Source of the DNA: Acidobacteriaceae bacterium
GTDB lineage: Bacteria > Acidobacteriota > Terriglobia > Terriglobales > Acidobacteriaceae
Direction: 5' to 3'
Length of the DNA stretch: 64,000 nucleotides
NCBI GenBank assembly: GCA_003151155.1
Contig: PLWX01000256.1
Coordinates: 22,347 to 86,346, forward strand
A program made the position numbers and the translations under genes. The notes below the pieces were generated by a model, which was not told where the DNA came from, did not search any database, and saw only the letters and a program-made list of their open reading frames with translations. Below are positions 49,441-58,934 of this stretch, in pieces; position 1 is the stretch's first letter, and every line of letters starts with the position of its first letter.

Positions 49441-49684
49441 TGCGTGGTCGCAGCATATTCCACGAATCCCACTCTTCGGGGACATCCCTCGCCTTACGAG
49501 GGATAGGAGAATAGCGAGATTCGCCGTACGTTTGTCTTCGTCGCACTGATCTCCAAATTGAACTCAGTGGGGAGGTCGGTCATCGCGACATCCATACTTG
49601 GTTTCACTTCATGGGTCCAAGTTTTTCAGTATCCAGGTCACAGCAAAGTCCAAGTTTGAACCGCCGTTAGTTGCGCGGATTCAG

Positions 49685-49715
49685 AAAAGCCTCGGGAAAG
49701 TTTCCGAGGCTTTTT
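49685..49715. terminator. hairpin with flanking A/T tracts
   Basis: AAAAGCCTCGG-gaaagttt-CCGAGGCTTTTT. Confidence 0.75.
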
Positions 49716-49756
49716 CTGTTGTTCCTTGAGTTCAGCTTGCAGACGAGCTGCTACGG

Positions 49757-50904
49757 CTAGTGGGGTTTTCCGCCCTGCTCGTGACTTGGAGGCGGGGCTG
49801 ACCGGGTCTGCATGTGTTGTTGCTGCTGCTCATGCTTCTGCGACAATTGCTGGGTCTGCTGCTGGTGCCGCTGCTCGACTTGTTGTTTCCTGGCATCATT
49901 GGCGTTCTGCTTGGCCAGTTGTTGATGTTCTTTATCTTGTCGGGCCTGCAGCTTGTCGCGCTCCTGGTTCTGTTTGGCATACATCTTTTCCTGCTGCTGT
50001 TGATACTTCTGGTCTTGCTTCGCATTCCCGGTGTTCGGAGGAGCAGGTCGATTGATGGCCGGAAGATCGTGGGGATGAACGTAGGTGTTGTTTCCCCGCG
50101 ATGGAGCAGATTCAGCTGTACGGGCGGGACTGGATTCAGTTCCCGGCCCACGACCGCGATTTGCCGGAGGGTTGTAGGCTCCGCCTGCGGATTTTGCCGG
50201 AACCGCACCTTCGCGCAATCCGCCGGGACGGGCGGTAGCAGCGATCGGCGGACGGCCATGGTTCTCCGAGGCCCTGAGTTCCCGATTCCCGCGCGCTGCC
50301 TGTATGTGTTCGGTCTGCGCTCCAACCGGGCCGATGTGACGCTCATGCATCGCCGATTCTTCTTGCGGCGAAGGTCGTGCGTCTATGCCACCGTGGCCGT
50401 TGTAGCTCACGTGGTTTTCGTTATTGATGGTGACGCGTTCGTTGTACACATTGCGAATGTTGGTCACATTGATGTTGTTGACGTCGCGGTTGTAGTAGAA
50501 GTGGTCTCCCTGCCAGCGGCCGCCTTCATAGCCATGGCCGAAATAGCCGAAGCCGTAGGAGATGCCGCCGTAGAAGCCTACCTGCGATCCCCAATAGCCC
50601 TCATGGAAGAAGAAAGCATTGCCTTCCCAACCCCACCACGGCGGGGTCCACAGATAGCCCACCTCGGGAGCCGTGACCCAAGTTCCAGGCACCCAGTAAT
50701 AATCGTCGCCATCGTTATCCCAGGCCCAATAGCCGGGGGTCCAGATGTAACCATCGCCGGGGCAGAGAGGCTGGTCGTAAACCGGCAGCGCCGGCGGGCC
50801 GAAGTTCACGGAAATTCCAACGCCGATCTGCGCAAAAGCAGTGGCGGAAAAGTGAGCATCACAAGCACGAATAACAATGAAGCTATCGATCGAGCGAGAC
50901 GCAT
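49757..50904 (-). CDS. secreted WTPGYW-type repeat protein with Gln-rich coiled-coil C-terminus; probable frameshift in signal peptide
   Basis: ORF 49757..50920 contains GYIWTPGYWAWDNDGDDYYWVPGTWV and QQQ/KQ-rich tail; ATG at 50904 with GAGAGG SD reads a better signal peptide in another frame. Confidence 0.65.
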
Positions 50905-51258
50905 AGTATTTCCTCTCCATTCATCTCGGGTGCATTCCGGCCGCAGGGAACAGCGGCTGTGCCACGGAGGGCCGCAACTTAGGATTCATTGGATATCAAG
51001 GCCCGAGTCCCGAGATGCTCTTGCCTCGTAAGTAGTAACCCGGAAGTCCCAAAAAAGTCGGCCTTCGGGGAGCGGCGACAGTCTACTCCAAAGAGTTCTG
51101 TTGCGCCTTCTTCGGTGAAGCAGTGGGGAATTCAGGAAACTTGCAGCGACTGAATGCAGGAATCGAGGGACGAGCGTTGCGGGTTCGGACGACGCGTGTT
51201 TTATGATTCGCGCGCGAAGCCGAACAGCTGCGCAACCATTCGCGAGAGGAATCCCTGG

Positions 51259-51804
51259 ATGAAATTCATCGTCACCTTCTTGTTCTTGTCATTCGTACTG
51301 GCCGCTTACTCGCAGGAGCCCGCCGCAGCGCCGAAGACCCCGGCGACTCTAAAAAGCGTCTTATTGCAGGAACTGCGCGAGACACACAACCAGAAAGATT
51401 GGTTCGTTTCCTCCAAGGAAGCGGTGGCGGGCGTCACCGCCGAACAATCCGGGTGGAAGGACGGCCACGGCAATCATTCTGTCGGACAACTGGCGTATCA
51501 CATCGCGTTTTGGGACCTGGAAACATTGGCCGAGTTCAAGGGCGAGAAGCACCCGAAGTTTGAAGGCAAGAACGACGACACCTTTGACAAATACGACCCC
51601 AAAGAATGGGACAAGACGGTCATGAAATTGGATATGGAGATGACCGAATGGGAAAAGGCCATCGAAGCCGCGGACGATGCGACGCTCCAGAAATGGGCGC
51701 CGACCATCGCTAAAATTGCGGAGCATCGGGCCTACCACATTGGCGAGATCGTGATGGTGCGCAAAGAGCAGGGTTCGTGGAACCCGGAGCAAGGCGTGAA
51801 GTAG
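51259..51804 (+). CDS. DinB-like (DUF664-type) protein with signal peptide
   Basis: MKFIVTFLFLSFVLAAYSQEP; HSVGQLAYHIAFWDLETLAEF and HRAYHIGEIVMVRKEQG. Confidence 0.8.
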   Translation: MKFIVTFLFLSFVLAAYSQEPAAAPKTPATLKSVLLQELRETHNQKDWFVSSKEAVAGVTAEQSGWKDGHGNHSVGQLAYHIAFWDLETLAEFKGEKHPKFEGKNDDTFDKYDPKEWDKTVMKLDMEMTEWEKAIEAADDATLQKWAPTIAKIAEHRAYHIGEIVMVRKEQGSWNPEQGVK

Positions 51805-51807
51805 GAA

Positions 51808-52587
51808 TTGGCTGGGGGAAAGCGTGCAAACTGCGCAAATGTTCATTTGTCACAGACTTCCCTCCCCTGCGCCGCAATACAATCCGGCCTCAAGAATGCC
51901 AATCCACGCATTCCAGCGAGGTTCCAATTGCACGACGAACTTCTTCGCGCCATGCAGCAGAGCGTGATCGACGGCGCTCCGACCACGGCGGCCCAACTTG
52001 CGCACGAAGCCATAGCTAAACAGCTCGATCTTCTCCACGTCATCACCCACGGCTATGCTTCCGGCATCTCTTTCGCGGGTGAACAGTACGGTTGCGGTGC
52101 GATGTTCCTGCCTGACCTGCTGGCCTGCGCCGAAGCCATGAAAGCGGCGATGTCGGTGCTCGAACCGGAACTTCGCAAACAAGGCACGCATCGTGAAACT
52201 CTCGGGCGGGTGGTGCTGGGAACTGCCAAGGGCGACATTCACGACATCGGAAAAAACCTCGTTGCAACCATCCTCGCAGCGAATGGATTCGAGGTCTTTG
52301 ACATCGGAACCAGCGCGTCGCCGGAGGCTTTCATCCACAAGGTTCGCGAGGTAGACGCGCAAATCATCGGCGTTTCTGCCCTTTTGACGACGACCATGGC
52401 GGGACAGAAGAGCGTGATCGAGGCGCTCGATCGCGAAGGCCTGCGACCGAAAGTGAAAGCCATCGTTGGAGGCGCGGCCGTGACCCGCAAGTGGGCGGAA
52501 GAGATTCACGCGGATGGATATGCTCGCAACGCGATGGACGCCCTCGAACTGGTGCGCAGCCTGGTAGCGCGGGCGGCGACCGCATGA
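51808..52587 (+). CDS. corrinoid (B12-binding) methyltransferase protein, MtbC/MttC-like
   Basis: TAKGDIHDIGKNLVATILAANGFEVFDIG B12-binding motif; true start may be inside the ORF. Confidence 0.9.
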   Translation: MAGGKRANCANVHLSQTSLPCAAIQSGLKNANPRIPARFQLHDELLRAMQQSVIDGAPTTAAQLAHEAIAKQLDLLHVITHGYASGISFAGEQYGCGAMFLPDLLACAEAMKAAMSVLEPELRKQGTHRETLGRVVLGTAKGDIHDIGKNLVATILAANGFEVFDIGTSASPEAFIHKVREVDAQIIGVSALLTTTMAGQKSVIEALDREGLRPKVKAIVGGAAVTRKWAEEIHADGYARNAMDALELVRSLVARAATA

Positions 52588-54026
52588 GGCCCCAAGTGCG
52601 ACTGCTCGAACCGGCGACTATCGAGCGAATCCTCGCCGAAGCGTTTGCGCTGCTAATGGAACCGGGCGTCCGGGTTGGATCGTCAGACGCCATCGCGCTC
52701 CTGCAAGCGCAGGGCGTTGAAGTGAAGGAAGGCATCGCACATATTCCGGAAGCCTTGGCGCGCGTGGCGTTGGCTTCGGTACCGCGAGAGTTCTGGCTAT
52801 TCAATCGCGCCGGTGATCCGATGGTGCCCTACGGCGGAGACGCGGTGCATTTCGATCCCGGCTCTTCTTGCGTGCAGATGCTCGATGCGCAGTCGCAGGA
52901 AGTTCGCCGCGCTGTAACCGCAGACCTGGTGCGCATTGTGCAGGTCGCGGAGATGCTGCCGCAATACGCGGCCCAATCTACAGCCGTGGTTTGCAGCGAC
53001 TTGCCGCCGGAGATGGGTGATATCTACCGGCTGTCCGTGGTTCTGCGACATTCCAACAAGCCGATCGTCACCGGCTCGTTCTCTGCCACTGGCCTGCAAG
53101 GCATGATCGATTTGCTCATCGCGGATGCCGGTAGCGCAGACGCGCTTCGCGAAAAGCCGCGAGCGGTGTTCGATGTTTGCCCTTCTCCACCGCTGAACTG
53201 GTCGGAGTTCGGCGCACAGAATCTTGTAGAGCTGGCGCGTGCCGGCGTGCCGGCAGAGATTGTATCCATGCCATTGGCGGGTGGTGCGGCGCCGGTAACG
53301 CTCGCGGGTTCAATCACGCAGCACGCGGCAGAAGCGATTGCCGGCATCACGATTCATCAACTGGCATGCGCGGGTGCGCCGATCGTTTGGGGCGGAGCGC
53401 CGGCGATTCTCGACATGCGTACTGGAGGCGCGCCGATGGGGGCCATGGAGACGGCGATGCTCAACATGGGCTGCGCGGAGGTTGGGAAGTCGTTGGGTCT
53501 GCCGACGCACGGATACCTGGTCGCAAGCGATTCGAAACTGGTGGACGAGCAATGCGGAGCAGAGTCGGCGCGTTCCGCAGTGCTCGGTGCATTGACGGGT
53601 ATCAATATGATCTCGGGCGCCGGCATGCTCGATTCGCTGGCCACATTCTCGGTGGAGAAACTCGTCCTCGACGCGGAATCCATCGCATCGGCACAGCGGT
53701 TGGTTAGCGGCGTAGAAAGTTCTTACTCGTCATTCGCTATCGATGCCTTTGCAAAGGCGGGCCTGAGCGGAGAGTTTCTCAAGCTGCCGGAGACCCGCAA
53801 ACTTTTCCGCCAGGAACAACACATCCCTTCGAGCGTGATCGACCGTGCGTCACGCCAGGATGGTGCTCAGAAAGATGCCCTCTCTCGAGCCGCCGATCGC
53901 GTAGAAGAACTGGTGGCGCAATATCGGATGCCCGAGATTGGTGGAAGTGTACTCGACAAATTCCAAGAGATCCTGGAACGTGAGAGCGGACGACGCTGCG
54001 CGAAATCCGCTGCCGGTTCAAGGTAG
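52584..54026 (+). CDS. trimethylamine methyltransferase (MttB) family protein, without in-frame amber
   Basis: ATGA overlap with corrinoid gene; MttB-family sequence (GVRVGSSDAIALLQAQGVEV..., GSFSATGLQGMIDLL, GMLDSLATFSVEKLVLD). Confidence 0.88.
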   Translation: MRPQVRLLEPATIERILAEAFALLMEPGVRVGSSDAIALLQAQGVEVKEGIAHIPEALARVALASVPREFWLFNRAGDPMVPYGGDAVHFDPGSSCVQMLDAQSQEVRRAVTADLVRIVQVAEMLPQYAAQSTAVVCSDLPPEMGDIYRLSVVLRHSNKPIVTGSFSATGLQGMIDLLIADAGSADALREKPRAVFDVCPSPPLNWSEFGAQNLVELARAGVPAEIVSMPLAGGAAPVTLAGSITQHAAEAIAGITIHQLACAGAPIVWGGAPAILDMRTGGAPMGAMETAMLNMGCAEVGKSLGLPTHGYLVASDSKLVDEQCGAESARSAVLGALTGINMISGAGMLDSLATFSVEKLVLDAESIASAQRLVSGVESSYSSFAIDAFAKAGLSGEFLKLPETRKLFRQEQHIPSSVIDRASRQDGAQKDALSRAADRVEELVAQYRMPEIGGSVLDKFQEILERESGRRCAKSAAGSR

Positions 54027-54644
54027 GATTTCGATAGTCAGAACGTCATTCGAGATCAGCGGATATCCCGTGTGGGTCGCCGGATCAAGACCATCGCCCT
54101 TGCGCATCAACAACCGGTGCGTCTCCACATAGAGCTGATATTTTCCGGGCTGTTCGGGAAGACGAACCGAACGAAACCAGCCATCGGGATCGCCATCGAA
54201 GCGATACGGTAAGCGTACCGGATCGGTATTCAGCGTGACGTAGCGCCATTTGCAGCACGACGCATTCTCCGCGGCATAGGATAATTTTCGCGTTGCGCTG
54301 CCGTCGGAAAGGTAGGCGAGGTTCGCGATGTCGGCGGCGTTGCTGGCCTCCAGAACCTCGAGTTGCCACATCCGGGCCGACTTTGCCGTGTAGAACTCCT
54401 GGAAGCGCAACGTGTCTCCGCGATGAAACTTACGCGTGTCGCCAGCCGTTTTGATTTGCAATTCGACGCCCCACGGATTGTCATTCACCGCGGCATCGTG
54501 TTCGCGTTCGAACTGGGTCTTCGAGCAGGCCAGCATCGCGGCTAAGAATCCCACCATGAACGAAACCAAAAAACAGCGGAGAAGCAAGCCCAGAGCGGCT
54601 TGGCGAGCAGCGGTCACGTTGTGCACCTCCATTCGAATAGACAC
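54018..54644 (-). CDS. hypothetical lipoprotein
   Basis: FMVGFLAAMLACSK lipobox; no domain recognised. Confidence 0.6.
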   Translation of the reverse strand: MSIRMEVHNVTAARQAALGLLLRCFLVSFMVGFLAAMLACSKTQFEREHDAAVNDNPWGVELQIKTAGDTRKFHRGDTLRFQEFYTAKSARMWQLEVLEASNAADIANLAYLSDGSATRKLSYAAENASCCKWRYVTLNTDPVRLPYRFDGDPDGWFRSVRLPEQPGKYQLYVETHRLLMRKGDGLDPATHTGYPLISNDVLTIEILP

Positions 54645-54688
54645 CGCTGCAACTTCACAAGTGCCGAGTTTCTGCCGCGGCCGAAGAC

Positions 54689-55147
54689 GTGTACTCTAAT
54701 CCGATGTCACGCGAATATCCGGAAAGGCCGCTGCTCGGCGTCGGCGGCGTAATCATTCACGAAGGACGCGCGCTTATCGTGCGTCGGGCCAGCGAACCAC
54801 TGAAAGGCGAGTGGTCGATCCCGGGTGGCTTAGTCGAACTTGGAGAGAAGCTAGTCGACGCGGTGCAGCGCGAGGTGCAGGAAGAAACCGGATTGATCGT
54901 GGAAGCGGGCGAGGTGCTGGAGTTGTTCGACAGCATCTGGCGCGACAAGGATGGACGATGCCAGTATCACTATGTCCTGGTCGATTATCTTTGCCGCGTG
55001 ACCGGGGGAGAACTGCAGGCAGCTACGGATGTGAGCGATGCGCGTTGGATCGCGGCCGACGAGATTGAAAACTTCGGTCTGCGCGCACCGACGATCGGTG
55101 TGATACGCAAAGGCTTCGAAAGAGAAAAGGCTCATCGCTCTGCGTAG
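54689..55147 (+). CDS. NUDIX hydrolase
   Basis: GGLVELGEKLVDAVQREVQEETGLIVEAGEVLE Nudix box. Confidence 0.95.
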   Translation: MYSNPMSREYPERPLLGVGGVIIHEGRALIVRRASEPLKGEWSIPGGLVELGEKLVDAVQREVQEETGLIVEAGEVLELFDSIWRDKDGRCQYHYVLVDYLCRVTGGELQAATDVSDARWIAADEIENFGLRAPTIGVIRKGFEREKAHRSA

Positions 55148-55254
55148 CAGCGACGAGCCTATTCCGGTGTACTGTTGAGTTTGGCTAGAGGCGTTACGCT
55201 TGCGCGGCCTCAGCAAAACCCTACGGGGTTTGCGAGCACTTCGGGCGCGACGCC

Positions 55255-55320
55255 CTAAGCCTCAGCCACCTCACCAATCTTCAGGTTCGAAGATCTACCA
55301 CAACTGTCAGACAAGGTCAT
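55255..55320 (-). other. 21-codon micro-ORF with strong Shine-Dalgarno
   Basis: GGAGGTGGTCCG ATG..TAG encodes MTLSDSCGRSSNLKIGEVAEA; hairpins GGGCGTCGCGCCC and CAAACCCCGTAGGGTTTTG follow. Confidence 0.35.
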
Positions 55321-55383
55321 CGGACCACCTCCTTCCCGGTGTAAACGCAGATTAGCAAAAGGCAGAGTAGCCCGCAACTTCCG

Positions 55384-55953
55384 CTACTCACCCATGTAGA
55401 GCACGTGTACGTACGTGCCCAGCCGGGTGTTGTAAGCAATGTAGTAGCCGGGATCGTCGGGATCGTCGTAAAGCACGATGTCGTCCGAATCCCACAGCCA
55501 GCCATCGGTATAGCCCACGTCATACGGTGCGACGCCGAAATAAAATCCGTTGAACCAGAAGCGACCCGGTCCACCGCCGCCTAATCGCCAAATGTGACTC
55601 GGGCCGAATTCGCCGGGGAAGTGTCCATGTTCCCAGGGCCGATCGAGATGGTGGTGGGCATCTCCGCCCGCGTGCCCGATCCACTCATCATTGCGGGCGT
55701 GCACATGAGGATAATCCGGATGCCCCGGCTGATCGGCGAAGCCACGTCCGCCACGTTGTTCGCCAGCCCGCGGTGCCGGCATCTGCGCACGACCGGGCGC
55801 GGGACCATGTTGCGGAATGTGGCCGCCACCGAATTCTGCATGGCCGCCTTGCGCTGGCCTTCCACCACCTTCATGTTGTCCGCGCTGCGCGTACGCGATT
55901 GCGAATAACAACAACACGGTTGAAACAAGTGCAAAAACCTTTCTCACGATTTC
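55384..55953 (-). CDS. secreted Gly/His-rich protein
   Basis: GTG-start signal peptide VEEIVRKVFALVSTVLLLFAIAYAQ; GGGRPAQGGHAEFGGGH. Confidence 0.6.
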   Translation of the reverse strand, partial: EIVRKVFALVSTVLLLFAIAYAQRGQHEGGGRPAQGGHAEFGGGHIPQHGPAPGRAQMPAPRAGEQRGGRGFADQPGHPDYPHVHARNDEWIGHAGGDAHHHLDRPWEHGHFPGEFGPSHIWRLGGGGPGRFWFNGFYFGVAPYDVGYTDGWLWDSDDIVLYDDPDDPGYYIAYNTRLGTYVHVLYMGE

Positions 55954-56149
55954 CTCCACTCTCGATTCAGATCGAATGCAGAGGAAGTGGGATGCCAAAC
56001 CTCGGAGTGAACGGGCGCCATTTGCACTTCTTTACGCAGACCGGGCATCGAGCAATTTCTGGGCTCCATCCAAAATTGCGTGACTTGAAAGCCGCGCTGA
56101 CCGCATCTCGGCGGGTCTCTTCTGCGTATACTGTTGACGGAGGTTTTCA

Positions 56150-56854
56150 ATGAGTTCTCTCTCGCGCCGTGATCTGCTTCACAAGGCACCTCTCGCCCTT
56201 ACAGGACTCGCACTCACGACCTCGGTGTACGCGGAGGAGAAGAAGGATGAAACGGAAGTCACCGCCACCGAAGACCTGATGCGCGAACACGGCGTGATTC
56301 GCCGCGCGCTGCTGGTGTACGCGGAACTCGTGCCGAAATTGCGCTCCGATCCAGGTGCGATCGATCCGGCGGCGCTGAATAAAACGGCGAAGCTGTTTCG
56401 TAACTTCGGCGAGGACTATCATGAGCGCCAACTCGAGGAGCAGCACATCTTTCCGACGATCCGAAAAATGAATAAGCCTGCACTGACGCACTATGCAGAC
56501 GTGCTTACGGCGCAGCACCAGCGTGGCCGCGAGGTCACCGATTACGTGCTCGCAGTGACGGGCGGCAAGATCGGCAAGCAGCACGCCGACGAGTTGGCGA
56601 AGATCTTCGACAGCTTCACCCTGATGTACCAGAACCACGCGGCGCGGGAAGACACGATCATCTTCCCTGCCTGGAAAAAGAATTACACGAACAAGCAGCT
56701 CGATGAGCTCGGCGATCAGTTCGAAGAGATCGAGCACAAGACGTTCGGCAAAGATGGTTTCGACGACGCCGAGGAGACGATCAGCAAGATCGAAGAGACA
56801 CTGGGCTTTGCCGACATCGCGCAGTTCACGCCGCCCGCTCCGCCGAAGCCATGA
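56150..56854 (+). CDS. hemerythrin HHE-domain protein with Tat-like signal
   Basis: SRRDLLHKAPLALTGLAL; MREHGVIRRALLVY...YHERQLEEQHIFP...HQRGREV...NHAAREDTIIFPA. Confidence 0.9.
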   Translation: MSSLSRRDLLHKAPLALTGLALTTSVYAEEKKDETEVTATEDLMREHGVIRRALLVYAELVPKLRSDPGAIDPAALNKTAKLFRNFGEDYHERQLEEQHIFPTIRKMNKPALTHYADVLTAQHQRGREVTDYVLAVTGGKIGKQHADELAKIFDSFTLMYQNHAAREDTIIFPAWKKNYTNKQLDELGDQFEEIEHKTFGKDGFDDAEETISKIEETLGFADIAQFTPPAPPKP

Positions 56855-57282
56855 GCGTGCTGCATCGCATCGTGCATTCCGACGCACCGCGCGCGACTCT
56901 GCTCGTACGCCTGCTGGTCGGCTGCGTCTTTCTTAGTGAAGGCATCCAGAAATTTCTCTTCCCGCAGGCACTCGGCGTCGGCAGGTTTATCAAGATCGGT
57001 ATTCCTGCACCGCAATTCTTCGCGCCTTTCGTGGGTGCGGTGGAAATCATCGGTGGCGCGATGCTGATCGTGGGGCTGCTTACGCGACTGGCATCGGTTG
57101 CGCTGATGATCAACATCAGCGTCGCGATTCTGACCACCAAGCTGCCGATGCTCGCGAAGTCTGGATTCTGGGCGACAGCCCATGAAGCGCGCGTGGATTA
57201 CTGCATGCTGCTGGGCACGATCTTTCTGCTCATGGTGGGCGCCGGCCCTCTCTCGATCGACGATAAAATCGAAGCCGGATGA
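56851..57282 (+). CDS. DoxX family membrane protein
   Basis: LLVRLLVGCVFLSEGIQKFLFP...GAVEIIGGAMLIVGLLTRLAS. Confidence 0.92.
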   Translation: MSVLHRIVHSDAPRATLLVRLLVGCVFLSEGIQKFLFPQALGVGRFIKIGIPAPQFFAPFVGAVEIIGGAMLIVGLLTRLASVALMINISVAILTTKLPMLAKSGFWATAHEARVDYCMLLGTIFLLMVGAGPLSIDDKIEAG

Positions 57283-58418
57283 ACGCCGCACCAACGCCGG
57301 CCGAAACGCGCAAACCTTCTCTCGGCGAGCTCGCACTGGTATTTCTTAAGCTCGGCACGACCGCCTTCGGCGGACCGGCAGCGCACATCGCGATGATGCA
57401 CGAGGAATTCGTGCGCCGGCGTAACTGGATCACGGAAAAAGATTTTCTCGACCGCCTCGGCGCCGCCAACTTAATTCCGGGACCGAGTTCGACCGAGATG
57501 GCCATCCACATCGGATTGCTGAAGCGTGGCTGGCGCGGACTGCTGGTCGCGGGAGTGTGCTTCATTCTTCCGGCAGCCATTCTCGTGGGATTCATCGCCG
57601 CGATTTATGTTCGCTTCGGAGAACTGCCACGTGTAGCGGGTGTGTTGTTTGCGGTAAAGCCGGTGGTGATCGCGATCATCGTGCAAGCCTTCTGGACATT
57701 GAGCAAGACGGCAGTGAAGAACTGGTGGCTCGGGATCATCGGCGTGCTCGGAGCAGTGGCATACGCGTTTCGCGTGCATGAGTTGTTAATCCTGCTTGGC
57801 GCAGCAGTACTGGCGTCGGTTCCGCTGTGGACCAAGCGTGCTGCCGTGCTATGGATGGCCACGATTCCAGTCGCCGCAGGCGTCACCGGACAAATGCCAG
57901 TCACGCTCCCCCGACTCTTTCTGACATTCCTGAAAACCGGATCGGTGCTGTTTGGCAGCGGCTACGTCCTGCTGGCATTTCTGCGCGCTGACTTCGTGGA
58001 TCGCCTGCACTGGCTTACGCAGAAACAATTACTCGATGCCGTCGCGGTCGGCCAGATCACGCCGGGACCGGTGTTTACGACTGCGACTTTCATCGGTTAC
58101 GTCGTGGCCGGATCGCGAGGGGCGGCCGTCGCAACCGCGGCAATTTTTCTTCCGGCATTCGTGCTGGTCGCGATTAGCGGGCCGCTGGTCTCACGCATTC
58201 GCGAATCCAAGGTCGCCTCGGCGGCGCTGGATGGAGTGATCGTGGCTTCGCTGGCGTTGATGGGGGTGGTCGCGTGGCAACTTGGTCGAAGTGCGATTGT
58301 GAACTGGCAGACGGGGTTGATCGCTATCGTGAGTGCGGTGTTGTTGTTGCGTTATCGGACGAATTCGGCGTGGCTGATTTTGGGAGCGGCGATGGTGGGC
58401 CTGGTTTGGCGACCGTAA
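57279..58418 (+). CDS. chrA: chromate transporter ChrA family, two-domain
   Basis: FLKLGTTAFGGPAAHIAMMHEEFVRRRNWI...NLIPGPSSTEMAIHIG; second domain FGSGYVLLAFLRADFV...ITPGPVFTTATFIGY. Confidence 0.92.
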   Translation: MNAAPTPAETRKPSLGELALVFLKLGTTAFGGPAAHIAMMHEEFVRRRNWITEKDFLDRLGAANLIPGPSSTEMAIHIGLLKRGWRGLLVAGVCFILPAAILVGFIAAIYVRFGELPRVAGVLFAVKPVVIAIIVQAFWTLSKTAVKNWWLGIIGVLGAVAYAFRVHELLILLGAAVLASVPLWTKRAAVLWMATIPVAAGVTGQMPVTLPRLFLTFLKTGSVLFGSGYVLLAFLRADFVDRLHWLTQKQLLDAVAVGQITPGPVFTTATFIGYVVAGSRGAAVATAAIFLPAFVLVAISGPLVSRIRESKVASAALDGVIVASLALMGVVAWQLGRSAIVNWQTGLIAIVSAVLLLRYRTNSAWLILGAAMVGLVWRP

Positions 58419-58427
58419 AACGCGAAA

Positions 58428-58613
58428 GCGCGATGGAGTGAAGTCCATCGCGCCTTTACCGCAGGGGCTAAAGCCCCACATTTTTTCAGCCTCTGAATCA
58501 CCCGGCTGAAGCCGGGTGCTACCTCAAAGCAAAGTCAAAGCAAAATCCTGATGACCGCTTGAGGATGCTGGGCTCAAGCCCGACTCCTCTTGTTGACGTT
58601 GGCCTTAAGGCCA
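58428..58613. repeat. cluster of five short palindromes
   Basis: GCGCGATGGA-gtgaag-TCCATCGCGC, GGGGCTAAAGCCCC, CCCGGCTGAAGCCGGG, GGGCTCAAGCCC, TGGCCTTAAGGCCA. Confidence 0.8.
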
Positions 58614-58625
58614 GCGCTTCCACCG

Positions 58626-58889
58626 CTAAAACGGTTTTCGCGGAATGATCTGGTCATCGTTGATGAAGAACTGTGCCGAGCACATCTGCGAGCCGCAGAT
58701 GACGGGCAGCAGTCCCGCAACCTGTTTTCTGGTGATCAACCCCAAGGTGCCGCACGTCGGACACGAGAGCACTGCCCAATAAGGATCGATCGATTCCCCA
58801 ACTTCGCCCGCGTTTTCCAAAACAAAGATGGTGCCAGGCTCCATCTGTTCGGGGATCCATTCGTTCAGGATACTGATTTCCGCGATCAT
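58626..58889 (-). CDS. small hypothetical protein with Cys pairs
   Basis: CPTCGTLGLITRK...CGSQMC. Confidence 0.6.
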   Translation of the reverse strand: MIAEISILNEWIPEQMEPGTIFVLENAGEVGESIDPYWAVLSCPTCGTLGLITRKQVAGLLPVICGSQMCSAQFFINDDQIIPRKPF

Positions 58890-58934
58890 CGTGTTTCCCC
58901 CTTGTCGCCGCTTTCTGGGGCGGCGAGTGAATGG

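Noticed and set aside
49814-51031. 405-aa plus-strand ORF beginning MLLLLLMLLRQLLGLLL
   Set aside because: Antisense to the WTPGYW/Gln-rich secreted protein; the Leu-rich start is the complement of CAG/CAA codons.
52584-54026. Possible pyrrolysine-dependent trimethylamine methyltransferase
   Set aside because: No in-frame amber codon inside the ORF; the only TAG is the terminal stop.
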